NCBI GenBank assembly: GCA_902492935.1
Contig: CABUNJ010000011.1
Span: 1-64,000, forward strand
Direction of reading: 5' to 3'
DNA from: an uncultured Collinsella sp.
GTDB taxonomy: Bacteria; Actinomycetota; Coriobacteriia; Coriobacteriales; Coriobacteriaceae
Length of the DNA stretch: 64,000 nucleotides
Shown: positions 25,134 through 33,220 of the stretch, in pieces
How the letters are laid out: every line of letters starts with the position of its first letter
Position numbering within the stretch: position 1 is the stretch's first letter
Position numbers and translations under genes: made by a program
Notes under the pieces: model-generated
Database searches by the model: none
Seen by the model: the letters and a program-made list of their open reading frames with translations, nothing else
Told to the model about the DNA's origin: nothing

Positions 25134-26054
25134 GTGGCAACTCAGAAATTCACCGGCGTTATTCCTCCCGTCGTTGTTCCCGATACCGAAGATCACCAGC
25201 TCGATGTTGCCTCCTTTGAGCGCAGCATTAACCGCATGATCGACGCCGGCGTCGATGGCCTGTTCTTCTTGGGCTCTTCGGGTGAGGTCGTCTTCTCCAC
25301 CGACGAGCGTCGTCGCCAGATCATCGCCGAGGCCGTCCGCATCGTCGACCACCGCGTGCCCGTCTTGGTCGGCATCATCGATACAGAGACCGAGCGCATG
25401 ATTGAGCATGGCAAGGTCGCTCAGGAGCTGGGCGCCGATGCGCTCGTCGCCACCTGCCCGTTCTATGCCCTGCAGGGCATGACCGAGGTTGAGGAGCATT
25501 TCCGCATCCTGCACGAGGAGCTCGATCTGCCCATCTTTGCCTATGACATTCCCGTGTGCGTTCACACCAAGCTCCCCTGGAAGCTCCTTGCCAAGCTCGG
25601 CGCCGAGGGCGTCCTGGCCGGCGTCAAGGATTCCTCGGGCGATGACATCTCGTTCCGCTACCTCGTTCAGGAGAACGAGAAGAATGGCCATCCGATGAGC
25701 ATCCTCACCGGTCACGAGGTCGTTGTCGACGGCGCTTACCTCGGTGGCGCCGACGGTTCCGTCCCGGGTCTCGCCAACGTTGAGCCCGAGGGCTACGTGC
25801 GCCAGTGGAAGGCCGCTCAGGCCGGCGACTGGGCTACCGTCAAGGCCGAGCAGGATCGCCTCAACGAGATCTCCCACATCTGGGATGTCACCTCGGGCGT
25901 TCAGGGCTATGCCGGCGGCGTTGGTGCCTTCAAGACCGCTATGAATCTCATGGGCATCTTCGACAGCCCGACCATGCCGCGCCCGGTGAAGGCCATGACC
26001 GGCGAGAACGTCGAGGCGATTAGGAAGGTCCTCCAGGACAACGGTCTCCTGTAA
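25134..26054 (+). CDS. DapA/NanA-family aldolase, probable N-acetylneuraminate lyase by context
   Basis: TIM-barrel class I aldolase. The 306-residue protein has the pyruvate-binding GSSGE motif, Tyr137 in IFAYDIP and Schiff-base Lys165 in GVLAGVKDSSGD, the same residue numbers as E. coli NanA. With NanK and NanE downstream, cleavage of Neu5Ac to ManNAc and pyruvate is the best guess. Caution: the sugar-binding GYDE motif of NanA reads TGHE here and the following loop (ADGSVPGLAN) resembles other DapA-family members. GTG 25134 is chosen because TAAGGAG lies 8 nt upstream. A large hairpin follows the stop. Confidence 0.78.
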   Translation: MATQKFTGVIPPVVVPDTEDHQLDVASFERSINRMIDAGVDGLFFLGSSGEVVFSTDERRRQIIAEAVRIVDHRVPVLVGIIDTETERMIEHGKVAQELGADALVATCPFYALQGMTEVEEHFRILHEELDLPIFAYDIPVCVHTKLPWKLLAKLGAEGVLAGVKDSSGDDISFRYLVQENEKNGHPMSILTGHEVVVDGAYLGGADGSVPGLANVEPEGYVRQWKAAQAGDWATVKAEQDRLNEISHIWDVTSGVQGYAGGVGAFKTAMNLMGIFDSPTMPRPVKAMTGENVEAIRKVLQDNGLL

Positions 26055-26060
26055 AGCTTC

Positions 26061-26150
26061 CCCAGGCACCCGACCTCGCCGTTCAGCCTTGCGGCCATGA
26101 CCCATTAGGTCAATGGCCGCAAGGCTTCGCGGCGATCTCGGGCACCTGGG
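26061..26150. repeat. Large foldback between the aldolase and nanK
   Basis: Outer arms 26061-26080 and 26131-26150 pair at 16 of 20 positions; inside them 26086-26102 and 26108-26125 form 17 pairs with one bulged A and a 5-nt loop CATTA. The 90-nt element has no T-tract, so simple termination is unlikely; RNA processing or attenuation within the operon is possible. Confidence 0.75.
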
Positions 26151-26224
26151 AAACCTTTACCAAACTGTGGCGATAATTCTGCCCTCATTTCCTGTAGTTG
26201 TTTTTGTCTCCGAAGGAGAACGAC

Positions 26225-27190
26225 ATGGAGAACAAGTACGTCTGCTCTGTCGATATCGGCGGAACTAAGATCGCGACCGCCATTATGGAGTATCCGGCTG
26301 ACGGCAGCGTGCCCCATCCCGTATTTGAGGCCGAGGTTCCTACCGAGGCCCAGGAGGGCGGCGAGGCTGTCTTCCAGCGTATCGAGGCGTCCATCAGGGC
26401 CGCTCTTGAGGCGAATCCCGATGTCGAGGTCCTCGGTGTCGGTATCGGTGCCGCCGGCGTCGTCGATCCCAAGACGGGCGCCATCGCGTATGCCAACGAT
26501 ATTATGCCCGGCTGGTCCGGCGTTCAGTTGGGGCCGCGTCTGCGCGAGGACCTTGGTCTTCCCGTTGCCGTTGTGGGCGACGTGCAGGCTCATGCTCTGG
26601 GCGAGGCCCACTGGGGCGTCGGTAAGGGCAAGTTCTCCGTCTTGTGTCTGGGCATCGGCACGGGCATCGGCGGCGCATATGTCGAGAACGGCCGCGTGAT
26701 GCAGGGCTTCCATGGTGCTGCCGGTCATATGGGCCACATCGAGTGCTCGGCTGCCGCTGGCATTCCCTGCGCCTGCGGACGTTCTGGCCATCTTGAGTCG
26801 GTAGCCTCGGGCACCTCGATTGGCCGTATGTACGACGAGCGCTTCGGTCGAGTTGACCCCAGCCGTCCTTCGGTCGGTCGCGATGTGAACGACCTGTGCC
26901 GTGCGGGCGACGCAAAGGCGACCGAGGTCATCCATGACGCCGGCTTTGCGTTGGGCGCCAGCTTGGGCTCGCTTGCCAACATCTTGGATCCCGAGGTCAT
27001 CGTGCTTTCGGGAGGTGTGATTCACCAGGGTCCCGATTGGCGCTCGCAGACGTGGAAGGACTCGGTGCATGAGGGCTATGCCAGCCAGGCGCTCGACCCG
27101 CTTCAGGACACGCCGATCCTCATCGGTTCTCTGGAGGGCGACGCGCCGCTTATCGGTGCCGCCGAGCATCTTCTTGCCTCGTTGAAGTAA
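26225..27190 (+). CDS. nanK: ROK-family sugar kinase, probable N-acetylmannosamine kinase
   Basis: Phosphorylates ManNAc to ManNAc-6-P by context. The 321-residue protein has the ROK ATP-binding motif VDIGGTKIATAI at the N-terminus, GIGTGIGGAYV, the catalytic region AGHMGHIEC, and the zinc-site motif CACGRSGHLESVASGTSI. In this last motif the third Cys of the common CxCGxxGCxE pattern is His, a variant also seen in other ROK kinases. ATG 26225 follows GAAGGAGAA; the frame open from 26198 adds residues absent from the family. Substrate is inferred from NanE next door, since ROK specificity is hard to read from sequence. Confidence 0.87.
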   Translation: MENKYVCSVDIGGTKIATAIMEYPADGSVPHPVFEAEVPTEAQEGGEAVFQRIEASIRAALEANPDVEVLGVGIGAAGVVDPKTGAIAYANDIMPGWSGVQLGPRLREDLGLPVAVVGDVQAHALGEAHWGVGKGKFSVLCLGIGTGIGGAYVENGRVMQGFHGAAGHMGHIECSAAAGIPCACGRSGHLESVASGTSIGRMYDERFGRVDPSRPSVGRDVNDLCRAGDAKATEVIHDAGFALGASLGSLANILDPEVIVLSGGVIHQGPDWRSQTWKDSVHEGYASQALDPLQDTPILIGSLEGDAPLIGAAEHLLASLK

Positions 27191-27206
27191 ACGTATCTGC
27201 TGTAGG

Positions 27207-27237
27207 AGCCTCCCGAGACAACACGCCTCGGGAGGCT
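27207..27237 (+). terminator. Hairpin between nanK and nanE
   Basis: Perfect 11-bp stem AGCCTCCCGAG (27207-27217) with CTCGGGAGGCT (27227-27237), loop of 9 nt, then GTTCTG. Lacks a good T-tract, so probably partial termination or mRNA protection inside the operon. Confidence 0.55.
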
Positions 27238-27260
27238 GTTCTGAGAAAGGTTGCAGCCTT

Positions 27261-27947
27261 ATGACCGTCGATCCTTTGATTCAATCCCTGAAGGGCAAGC
27301 TCGTCGTGAGCGTTCAGGCGTATATGGGCGAGCCTCTTCGTACGCCCGAGACCATGGCGCAAATGTCTCGCGCTTGCGAGCTCGGCGGCGCCGCCGCCAT
27401 TCGCTGCCAGGGCCTTGCCGACATTGCCGCCATTAAGGGTCGCTGTGAGGTTCCCGTCATCGGCCTGTGGAAGGATGGGCACGAGGGCGTTTACATCACG
27501 CCGACGCTGCGTCACGCTCGCGCCTGCGTTGCTGCCGGTGCCGATATCGTGGCGATCGACGCCACCGATCGTCCGCGCCCCGATGGCAAGACGGTCGAGG
27601 ATACCTTCCGCCCGCTGCACGAGGAGGGTGTGCTCCTGATGGCGGATTGTGCCACCATCGAGGACATTCGCCGTGCTGTTGATATGGGCTTTGACCTGGT
27701 ATCCACCACGCTTTCTCACGGCGTCGCCGCCATCGACTGCACCATGGCCGATGGCCCCGACCTGCCGCTCCTGCGTCAGGCGACTGAGGAATTCCCCGGC
27801 CTTCCTATCATTTGCGAGGGTCGCGTGCATACGCCCGAGGAGGCTCGCGCCGCGATCGATGCTGGCGCCTGGGCCGTTGTCGTCGGCACCGCCATCACGC
27901 ACCCCACGAGTATTACAAGTTGGTTCAAGGCTGCGCTTGAGGCGTAA
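27261..27947 (+). CDS. nanE: N-acetylmannosamine-6-phosphate 2-epimerase
   Basis: Converts ManNAc-6-P to GlcNAc-6-P, the last dedicated step of sialic-acid catabolism. The 228-residue TIM-barrel protein has the NanE motifs LVVSVQAYMGEPL, GAAAIRCQGLADI, PVIGLWKDG, VAIDATDRPRPDG, LMADCATIEDIRRA and ICEGRVHTPEEA. Length is typical. GAAAGG at about 27244-27249 precedes ATG 27261. NagA and NagB, which would complete conversion to fructose-6-P, are not in this window. It is the last gene of the operon; a terminator-like hairpin lies before rapZ. Confidence 0.95.
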   Translation: MTVDPLIQSLKGKLVVSVQAYMGEPLRTPETMAQMSRACELGGAAAIRCQGLADIAAIKGRCEVPVIGLWKDGHEGVYITPTLRHARACVAAGADIVAIDATDRPRPDGKTVEDTFRPLHEEGVLLMADCATIEDIRRAVDMGFDLVSTTLSHGVAAIDCTMADGPDLPLLRQATEEFPGLPIICEGRVHTPEEARAAIDAGAWAVVVGTAITHPTSITSWFKAALEA

Positions 27948-27998
27948 GACAGACCTCGTATCCGCTCGGGGCGGTATACTCAATATAGGCAATTGACC

Positions 27999-28035
27999 GC
28001 GCGGGATCCGGGTTGCTGGGTCCCGCGCTTGTTTT
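27999..28035 (+). terminator. Terminator-like hairpin between nanE and rapZ
   Basis: Stem of 8 perfect pairs GCGCGGGA (27999-28006) with TCCCGCGC (28021-28028), extendable to 11, followed by TTGTTTT. It ends only 13 nt before the rapZ start, so it may terminate the nan operon or act as an attenuator in a rapZ leader. A TATACT (27975-27980) lies upstream of it. Confidence 0.65.
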
Positions 28036-28048
28036 CGGGAGGCAGCAC

Positions 28049-28969
28049 ATGCAAAAGGGAGATGCCATGGATGCGGCGGAGCGCTCGGAGCGCATCCCCG
28101 ATATCGTCATCATCACCGGAATGTCCGGATCAGGCCGCACACAGGCCATGCACGTGTTCGAGGACATGGGCTATTTTTGCATCGATAACCTGCCTCCGCG
28201 TCTCATCGCCCAGCTTGCCGAGCTCGTCGGCATCAATACGGGCGTGGGCAGGCATCTCGCCGTCACCTGCGATTTGCGTAGCCAGGGACTGTTTGACGAG
28301 CTGCTCGATGCGGTCGCCGCGCTCGAAGAGCGCGAGATGAGCTGCGACATCGTGTTCCTGGAGGCTTCTGATGAGGTGCTGATTCGTCGCTACAGCGAAA
28401 ATCGCCGCCGTCATCCTATTGCCAAGCCGGGGGAGACTACGGCCGATGCCATTCAGCGCGAGCGCCTTCAGCTGCAGGGCGTGCGCGACCGAGCCGATAT
28501 GATTATCGACACGAGCCGCTTGCGCACTTCTGCTTTACGCAACAAGCTGCGCATGGCTTTTTCCGAGCTGTCCGACCAGCAGCTTATGGATGTCCATGTG
28601 TTCTCGTTTGGCTTTAAGCATGGCATGCCCGTCGAGGCGGATATCATGATCGATGTTCGCTTCTTGCCCAATCCTTTCTACGATCCCGAGATGCGCACCA
28701 TGACCGGCCTCGATAAGAAGGTCTCCGATTTTGTCTTGGACCATCCCAAGACCCAGGAGTTTTGGAAGGCCTGGACCCAGCTGCTCGATACGGTCATGCC
28801 GGGTTATATCGCAGAGGGCAAGCCGCAGCTTTCCATTGCCATCGGCTGTACGGGCGGACAGCACCGTAGCGTCGCCATTGCCGAGGCCACGGCCCGCTAC
28901 CTGGAGGGTGCTCAGTATCATGTGAGCATCTCACACCGCGACTTGTCGCGTGCCAACACGAAGGCATAG
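28049..28969 (+). CDS. rapZ: RapZ-type RNase adapter / nucleotide-binding protein (YvcJ)
   Basis: P-loop protein whose E. coli homologue binds GlcN-6-P and controls decay of the glmS-regulating small RNA; Gram-positive YvcJ hydrolyses nucleotides. The 306-residue protein has Walker A GMSGSGRTQ, DNLPP, and the C-terminal region with IGCTGGQHRSVAIAE used for metabolite binding. Two starts are possible: ATG 28049 with GGGAGG upstream, or ATG 28067 with AAAGGGAG; the first is listed. It is followed 6 bp later by whiA; yvcK, normally between them, is absent here. Confidence 0.92.
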   Translation: MQKGDAMDAAERSERIPDIVIITGMSGSGRTQAMHVFEDMGYFCIDNLPPRLIAQLAELVGINTGVGRHLAVTCDLRSQGLFDELLDAVAALEEREMSCDIVFLEASDEVLIRRYSENRRRHPIAKPGETTADAIQRERLQLQGVRDRADMIIDTSRLRTSALRNKLRMAFSELSDQQLMDVHVFSFGFKHGMPVEADIMIDVRFLPNPFYDPEMRTMTGLDKKVSDFVLDHPKTQEFWKAWTQLLDTVMPGYIAEGKPQLSIAIGCTGGQHRSVAIAEATARYLEGAQYHVSISHRDLSRANTKA

Positions 28970-28975
28970 GTTTAC

Positions 28976-29905
28976 ATGTCGTTTACCGCTGAGGTGCGTG
29001 ACGAGCTTGCGCGCTGCGAACCAGAATGCGAATACTGCGATTTGTCGACGCTTGCTGCGCTAACGCGTGTGAGCGGCACGCTTTCGTTGGCGGGCTCGGG
29101 ACGGTACCGCTTGACGGTCGCGACCGAGACGGGTGCTGTGGCGCGCACGATGATCGCGCTGACGCATCGCATCCTTAAGCTCAAGACCGAATTCACGGTT
29201 CGTAAGTCGGTCCTGCACAAGGTGCGAAACTATCTCATCACCTTGCCCGATCAGCCCGATTTGGATAAGGCTCTGGTGCTGCTGGGCATTCTCGACCGTA
29301 GGGGAGGGCTCGTCGCAGGTGTGCCGCGCCACATCGTCGCCCGTCCTTGCTGCAGGCTCGCCTATATTCGCGGTGCGTTGATTGCCGGAGGGTTTGTTGC
29401 CGACCCGCGTGGCGATTTTCATTTGGAGATCGCGGTCCAGGGCGAGGAGTATGCAAAGGGACTTTGCGATCTTCTGGAGCAGATTGGAGTTCACGCCCGC
29501 GTCAATGCGCGTCGCGGCTCGTATGCCGTGTACATTAAGAGCGCCGAGGAGATTAAACGTCTGCTACAGCTGATTGGCGCCAAGCGCAGCGTTGCCGAGA
29601 TTGAAGAGGCCCGTGCGGTTAAGCTAGTGAAGAACGACGTGAATCGTCGCGTGAACGCAGAGCTTGCCAACCAGACCAGAAGTGCCGGTGCCGCCCAACA
29701 TCAGCTTGCGCTCATCGATGAGCTTGATCGGCGCGGTTTGCGCGAAACGCTGCCGGACGCCCTGGCAGTCTTTTGTGACTTACGCGAGCGTTACCCCGAT
29801 CTCTCGCTGCGAGATTTGGGGGAAATGGCCGACCCTCCTTTGTCGAAGTCGGCTTTGTATCACCGTGTTTTACGCCTTGAAAAGCTCATTGAAGCAAGCA
29901 GGTAG
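28976..29905 (+). CDS. whiA: WhiA DNA-binding regulator
   Basis: Widespread Gram-positive protein combining a LAGLIDADG homing-endonuclease-like fold with a C-terminal helix-turn-helix; it governs sporulation in Streptomyces and cell division in Bacillus. The 309-residue protein begins MSFTAEVRDELARCEPE, includes CCRLAYIRGALIAGGFVADPRGDFHLEI, and ends with the HTH region LSLRDLGEMADPPLSKSALYHRVLRLEKLIE. Length and sequence are typical. It lies between rapZ and the glycolytic genes as in other actinobacteria. Confidence 0.95.
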   Translation: MSFTAEVRDELARCEPECEYCDLSTLAALTRVSGTLSLAGSGRYRLTVATETGAVARTMIALTHRILKLKTEFTVRKSVLHKVRNYLITLPDQPDLDKALVLLGILDRRGGLVAGVPRHIVARPCCRLAYIRGALIAGGFVADPRGDFHLEIAVQGEEYAKGLCDLLEQIGVHARVNARRGSYAVYIKSAEEIKRLLQLIGAKRSVAEIEEARAVKLVKNDVNRRVNAELANQTRSAGAAQHQLALIDELDRRGLRETLPDALAVFCDLRERYPDLSLRDLGEMADPPLSKSALYHRVLRLEKLIEASR

Positions 29906-30020
29906 TTTAACGAAATAGCTTTTATGGCGGTTGAACTGCTGTTTTATGCATTAAAGCGTTTTAACGCAAATTTGATTTTCAATTTCGAGCATTCTCGTGA
30001 AATTCAAGTCAAAAAAAAGG

Positions 30021-30026
30021 TATATT
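30021..30026 (+). promoter_or_regulatory. Probable -10 box of the gap promoter
   Basis: TATATT at 30021-30026 in an AT-rich stretch; the -35 region 17 bp upstream (TGAAAT) is a poor match. The leader to gap would be about 65 nt, with AAAGGAG before ATG. Confidence 0.4.
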
Positions 30027-30098
30027 AGGCGAGTGGTTAGTTTGTGGGCCTCAACGGCGGGCGCTGTAGCTTGCGGGGGCCTTACGAAAGGAGACACA

Positions 30099-31124
30099 AT
30101 GGCAGTAAAGGTTGCTATTAACGGCTTCGGTCGCATCGGTCGTCTGGCCTTCCGTCAGATGTTCGGTCATGAGGGCTCCGAGATCGTCGCTATCAACGAC
30201 CTCACCTCTCCCGATATGCTCGCTTACCTGCTGAAGTACGACTCCACGCAGGGCAACTATGCTCGCGATCACGAGGTCGTCGCTGGCGAGGATTCCATCA
30301 CCGTTGACGGCAAGGAGATCAAGATCTACAAGGAGGCCGACGCCAACAACCTGCCTTGGGGCGACCTCGACGTCGACGTCGTTCTCGAGTGCACCGGCTT
30401 CTACACCAGCAAGGCTAAGGCTCAGGCCCACATCAACGCTGGCGCCAAGAAGGTCGTCATCTCCGCTCCGGCCGGCAGCGATCTGCCCACCATCGTGTAC
30501 AACGTCAACCATGAGACGCTGACCGCTGAGGACAACATCATCTCCGCTGCTTCCTGCACCACCAACTGCCTCGCCCCGATGGCCAAGGGTCTGAACGACT
30601 TCGCTCCCATCGTGTCCGGCATCATGACCACCATTCACGCCTGGACTGGCGACCAGATGCCGCTCGACGGCCCGCAGCGCAAGGGCAACAAGCGTCGTAG
30701 CCGCGCCTGCGCCGTCAACATCGTCCCCAACACCACCGGTGCTGCCAAGGCTATCGGCCTGGTTCTCCCCGAGCTCAACGGTAAGCTCATCGGTGCCGCC
30801 CAGCGCGTCCCGACGCCGACCGGCTCCATCACCAACCTCTACGCTGTCGTTGACAAGAAGGTCACCGTCGACGAGGTCAACGCTGCTATGAAGGCCTACG
30901 CCGCCACCATCTCCGAGACCTTCGGTTACAACGAGGACGACATCGTCTCCACCGACATCATCGGCGAGACCCACGGCTCCATCTTCGACGCCACTCAGAC
31001 CATGTGCTCTGATCTCGGCAACGGCCAGACCCTCGTTCAGGTCACCTCTTGGTACGACAACGAGAACTCCTACACCTCTCAGATGGTCCGCACCATCAAG
31101 TACTTCGAGAAGTTCGTTGCTTAA
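30099..31124 (+). CDS. gap: Glyceraldehyde-3-phosphate dehydrogenase, type I
   Basis: Glycolytic NAD-dependent oxidation of G3P to 1,3-bisphosphoglycerate. The 341-residue protein has the Rossmann start MAVKVAINGFGRIGRLAFRQM, the active-site Cys in SAASCTTNCLAP, and the C-terminal SWYDNENSYTSQMVRT motif. Codon use is extremely biased, as expected for a highly expressed gene. The frame extends upstream to 29997, but AAAGGAG upstream of ATG 30099 and the family N-terminus fix the start. A strong terminator separates it from pgk. Confidence 0.97.
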   Translation: MAVKVAINGFGRIGRLAFRQMFGHEGSEIVAINDLTSPDMLAYLLKYDSTQGNYARDHEVVAGEDSITVDGKEIKIYKEADANNLPWGDLDVDVVLECTGFYTSKAKAQAHINAGAKKVVISAPAGSDLPTIVYNVNHETLTAEDNIISAASCTTNCLAPMAKGLNDFAPIVSGIMTTIHAWTGDQMPLDGPQRKGNKRRSRACAVNIVPNTTGAAKAIGLVLPELNGKLIGAAQRVPTPTGSITNLYAVVDKKVTVDEVNAAMKAYAATISETFGYNEDDIVSTDIIGETHGSIFDATQTMCSDLGNGQTLVQVTSWYDNENSYTSQMVRTIKYFEKFVA

Positions 31125-31161
31125 TTTAGCTTTTAGCGAATAGCTCGTTGAGCGTCTAAAG

Positions 31162-31208
31162 AAGGGCGCGGCCTCATAGGGCTTACACCCTAAGGTCGCG
31201 CCCTTTTT
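31162..31208 (+). terminator. Terminator after gap
   Basis: GGGCGCG (31164-31170) pairs with CGCGCCC (31197-31203), with further pairing inside (CCT/AGG, TAGGG/CCCTA), followed by TTTTT. A strong bulged terminator. Confidence 0.85.
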
Positions 31209-31264
31209 ATAAGAAATCGTCTGCCGTAATGGGAGGCAGACACGTACGAAAGGTAGAAGCAAAC

Positions 31265-32455
31265 ATGGCCTTTACCAAGAAGACCGTCCGCGACATCGAT
31301 GTCGACGGCAAGCGCGTTCTCGTCCGCGTTGACTTCAACGTGCCTATCAAGGATGGCGTCGTTGGCGACACCACCCGTATCAAGGCTGCCCTGCCCACCA
31401 TCAACTATCTCGTTGAGCACAACGCTCGCGTCATCCTCATGAGCCACCTCGGCCGTCCCGATGGCACCGGCTTCCAGCCCGAGCTGTCCCTCGAGCCCGT
31501 CGCCAAGAAGCTCGCCGAGCTCTCTGGTCTCGACGTTGCCTTTGTCGCCGACACTTACGGCGAGAAGGCTGCCGAGGCTGTCGCTGCCGTCGAGCCGGGC
31601 AAGGTTCTCGTTCTCGAGAACGTCCGCTTCGATAAGCGTGAGAAGAAGAACGATCCCGAGATCGCCAAGAAGCTCGCTTCCTATGGTGACGTCTTCGTTC
31701 TCGATGCCTTCGGCACCGCTCACCGCGCCCAGGGTTCCGTCGTGGGCCCCGCCGCTTACCTGCCTGCCGTCGCTGGCTTCCTGCTTGAGAAGGAGGTCGA
31801 CACGCTGACCGGCATCTTCGCCGAGCCCGAGCGCCCCTTCGTCGCTATCGTCGGTGGTTCCAAGGTTTCCTCCAAGATCGGCGTTCTCGATCACCTCATC
31901 GACTCCGCTGACACCCTGATCATCGGTGGCGGCATGGCCTACACCTTCTTCCTGGCTCAGGGCCTGACCGTCGGTCAGTCCCTCAAGGAAGAGGACTGGG
32001 TCGAGCGCGCTGGCGAGATGCTCAAGAAGGCCGAGGAGAAGGGCGTCAAGATCCTGCTCCCCATCGACAACCGCGTTGCCGATCACTTTGGTGAGGACGC
32101 TGTCCCCGAGGTTGTCGCTTCCGACGCTATCCCCGACGATCGTGAGGGTATGGATATCGGCCCCAAGACCGAGGAGCTCTACGCTGAGGCCGTCAAGGGC
32201 GCCAAGACCGTGTTCTGGAATGGCCCCATGGGCGTCTTCGAGTTCGACAACTTCGCTCACGGCACCCAGGCTATCGCCGAGGCTGTCGCTGAGGCTGACT
32301 GCACCTCGATCATCGGTGGTGGCGACTCTGTCGCAGCCGTCAACAAGTTCAACCTGGCCGACAAGATGAGCTGGATCTCCACCGGCGGTGGCGCTTCCAT
32401 GGAGCTCGTCGAGGGTAAGGCCCTGCCCGGAGTGGAGGCGCTTCTCGATGCCTAA
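31265..32455 (+). CDS. pgk: Phosphoglycerate kinase
   Basis: Glycolytic ATP-generating kinase. The 396-residue protein starts MAFTKKTVRDIDVDGKRVLVRVDFNVP and contains the substrate-binding LMSHLGRPDG, VLVLENVRFDKREKKNDPE, the nucleotide-binding GGSKVSSKIGVLDHL and the C-terminal IIGGGDSVAAVNKF / STGGGASMELVEGK motifs. ATG 31265 has GAAAGG upstream; the longer frame from 31229 is rejected. The last 8 bp overlap tpiA, showing translational coupling. Confidence 0.97.
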   Translation: MAFTKKTVRDIDVDGKRVLVRVDFNVPIKDGVVGDTTRIKAALPTINYLVEHNARVILMSHLGRPDGTGFQPELSLEPVAKKLAELSGLDVAFVADTYGEKAAEAVAAVEPGKVLVLENVRFDKREKKNDPEIAKKLASYGDVFVLDAFGTAHRAQGSVVGPAAYLPAVAGFLLEKEVDTLTGIFAEPERPFVAIVGGSKVSSKIGVLDHLIDSADTLIIGGGMAYTFFLAQGLTVGQSLKEEDWVERAGEMLKKAEEKGVKILLPIDNRVADHFGEDAVPEVVASDAIPDDREGMDIGPKTEELYAEAVKGAKTVFWNGPMGVFEFDNFAHGTQAIAEAVAEADCTSIIGGGDSVAAVNKFNLADKMSWISTGGGASMELVEGKALPGVEALLDA

Positions 32456-33215
32456 TCGCACCCTTCTTATCGCTGGTAACTGGAAGATGAACAACGACGT
32501 CGCCGAGGCCGCCAAGCTCGCCGACGAGCTGGCTCAGGCTCTGCCCGAGGTTCCGGCTGGCGTCGAGGTGCTCGTCTGCCCTCCGACCATCGACATCACC
32601 ACGGTTCATGACCGCATTCAGGCTGCCCCCATCGCCCTCGGTGCACAGAACGTGTACTGGGAGCCCAAGGGTGCCTTTACCGGTGAGTCCTCTTGCGACA
32701 TGCTCAAGTCCGCTGGCTGCACCTACTGCATCATCGGTCACTCCGAGCGTCGTGACTACTTCCACGAGACCGACGAGGATCAGAACAAGAAGGCCAAGGC
32801 TCTCGTTGCCGCCGGTCTTGTTCCCGTCTTCTGCTGCGGCGAGTCCCTCGAGGTCCGCGAGGCTGGCACCTATGTCGAGCACGTCGTGAATCAGGTCAAG
32901 GCTGGCCTTGCTGGTCTTGAGATCACCTGCCCCAAGCAGGTCGTCGTCGCCTACGAGCCCATCTGGGCCATTGGCACCGGCAAGACCGCTACCGCCGAGG
33001 ATGCTCAGGAGGTCTGCGGCGCTATCCGTGAGACCCTCAAGGAGATGTTTGGCGAGGAGCTCGCTAACGGCATCCGCGTTCTCTATGGTGGCTCTGCCAA
33101 GCCCGGCAACATCGCTGAGCTCGTCGCCAAGCCCGACGTTGACGGCGCCCTCGTGGGCGGCGCTTCGCTCAAGGCTGCCGACTTCGCCTCTATGGTCGTC
33201 AAGGCAGGCGAGTAG
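32448..33215 (+). CDS. tpiA: Triosephosphate isomerase
   Basis: Interconverts dihydroxyacetone phosphate and glyceraldehyde-3-phosphate. The 255-residue protein has the catalytic Lys in LLIAGNWKMNN, the electrophile His in CIIGHSERRDYF, the catalytic Glu in VVAYEPIWAIGTGKTA, and the phosphate-binding LYGGSAKPGN and LVGGASLKAADFA. ATG 32448 lies within the end of pgk with GGAGG upstream, so the extended frame from 32388 is not used. Highly biased codons. Confidence 0.97.
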   Translation: MPNRTLLIAGNWKMNNDVAEAAKLADELAQALPEVPAGVEVLVCPPTIDITTVHDRIQAAPIALGAQNVYWEPKGAFTGESSCDMLKSAGCTYCIIGHSERRDYFHETDEDQNKKAKALVAAGLVPVFCCGESLEVREAGTYVEHVVNQVKAGLAGLEITCPKQVVVAYEPIWAIGTGKTATAEDAQEVCGAIRETLKEMFGEELANGIRVLYGGSAKPGNIAELVAKPDVDGALVGGASLKAADFASMVVKAGE

Positions 33216-33220
33216 GACAT

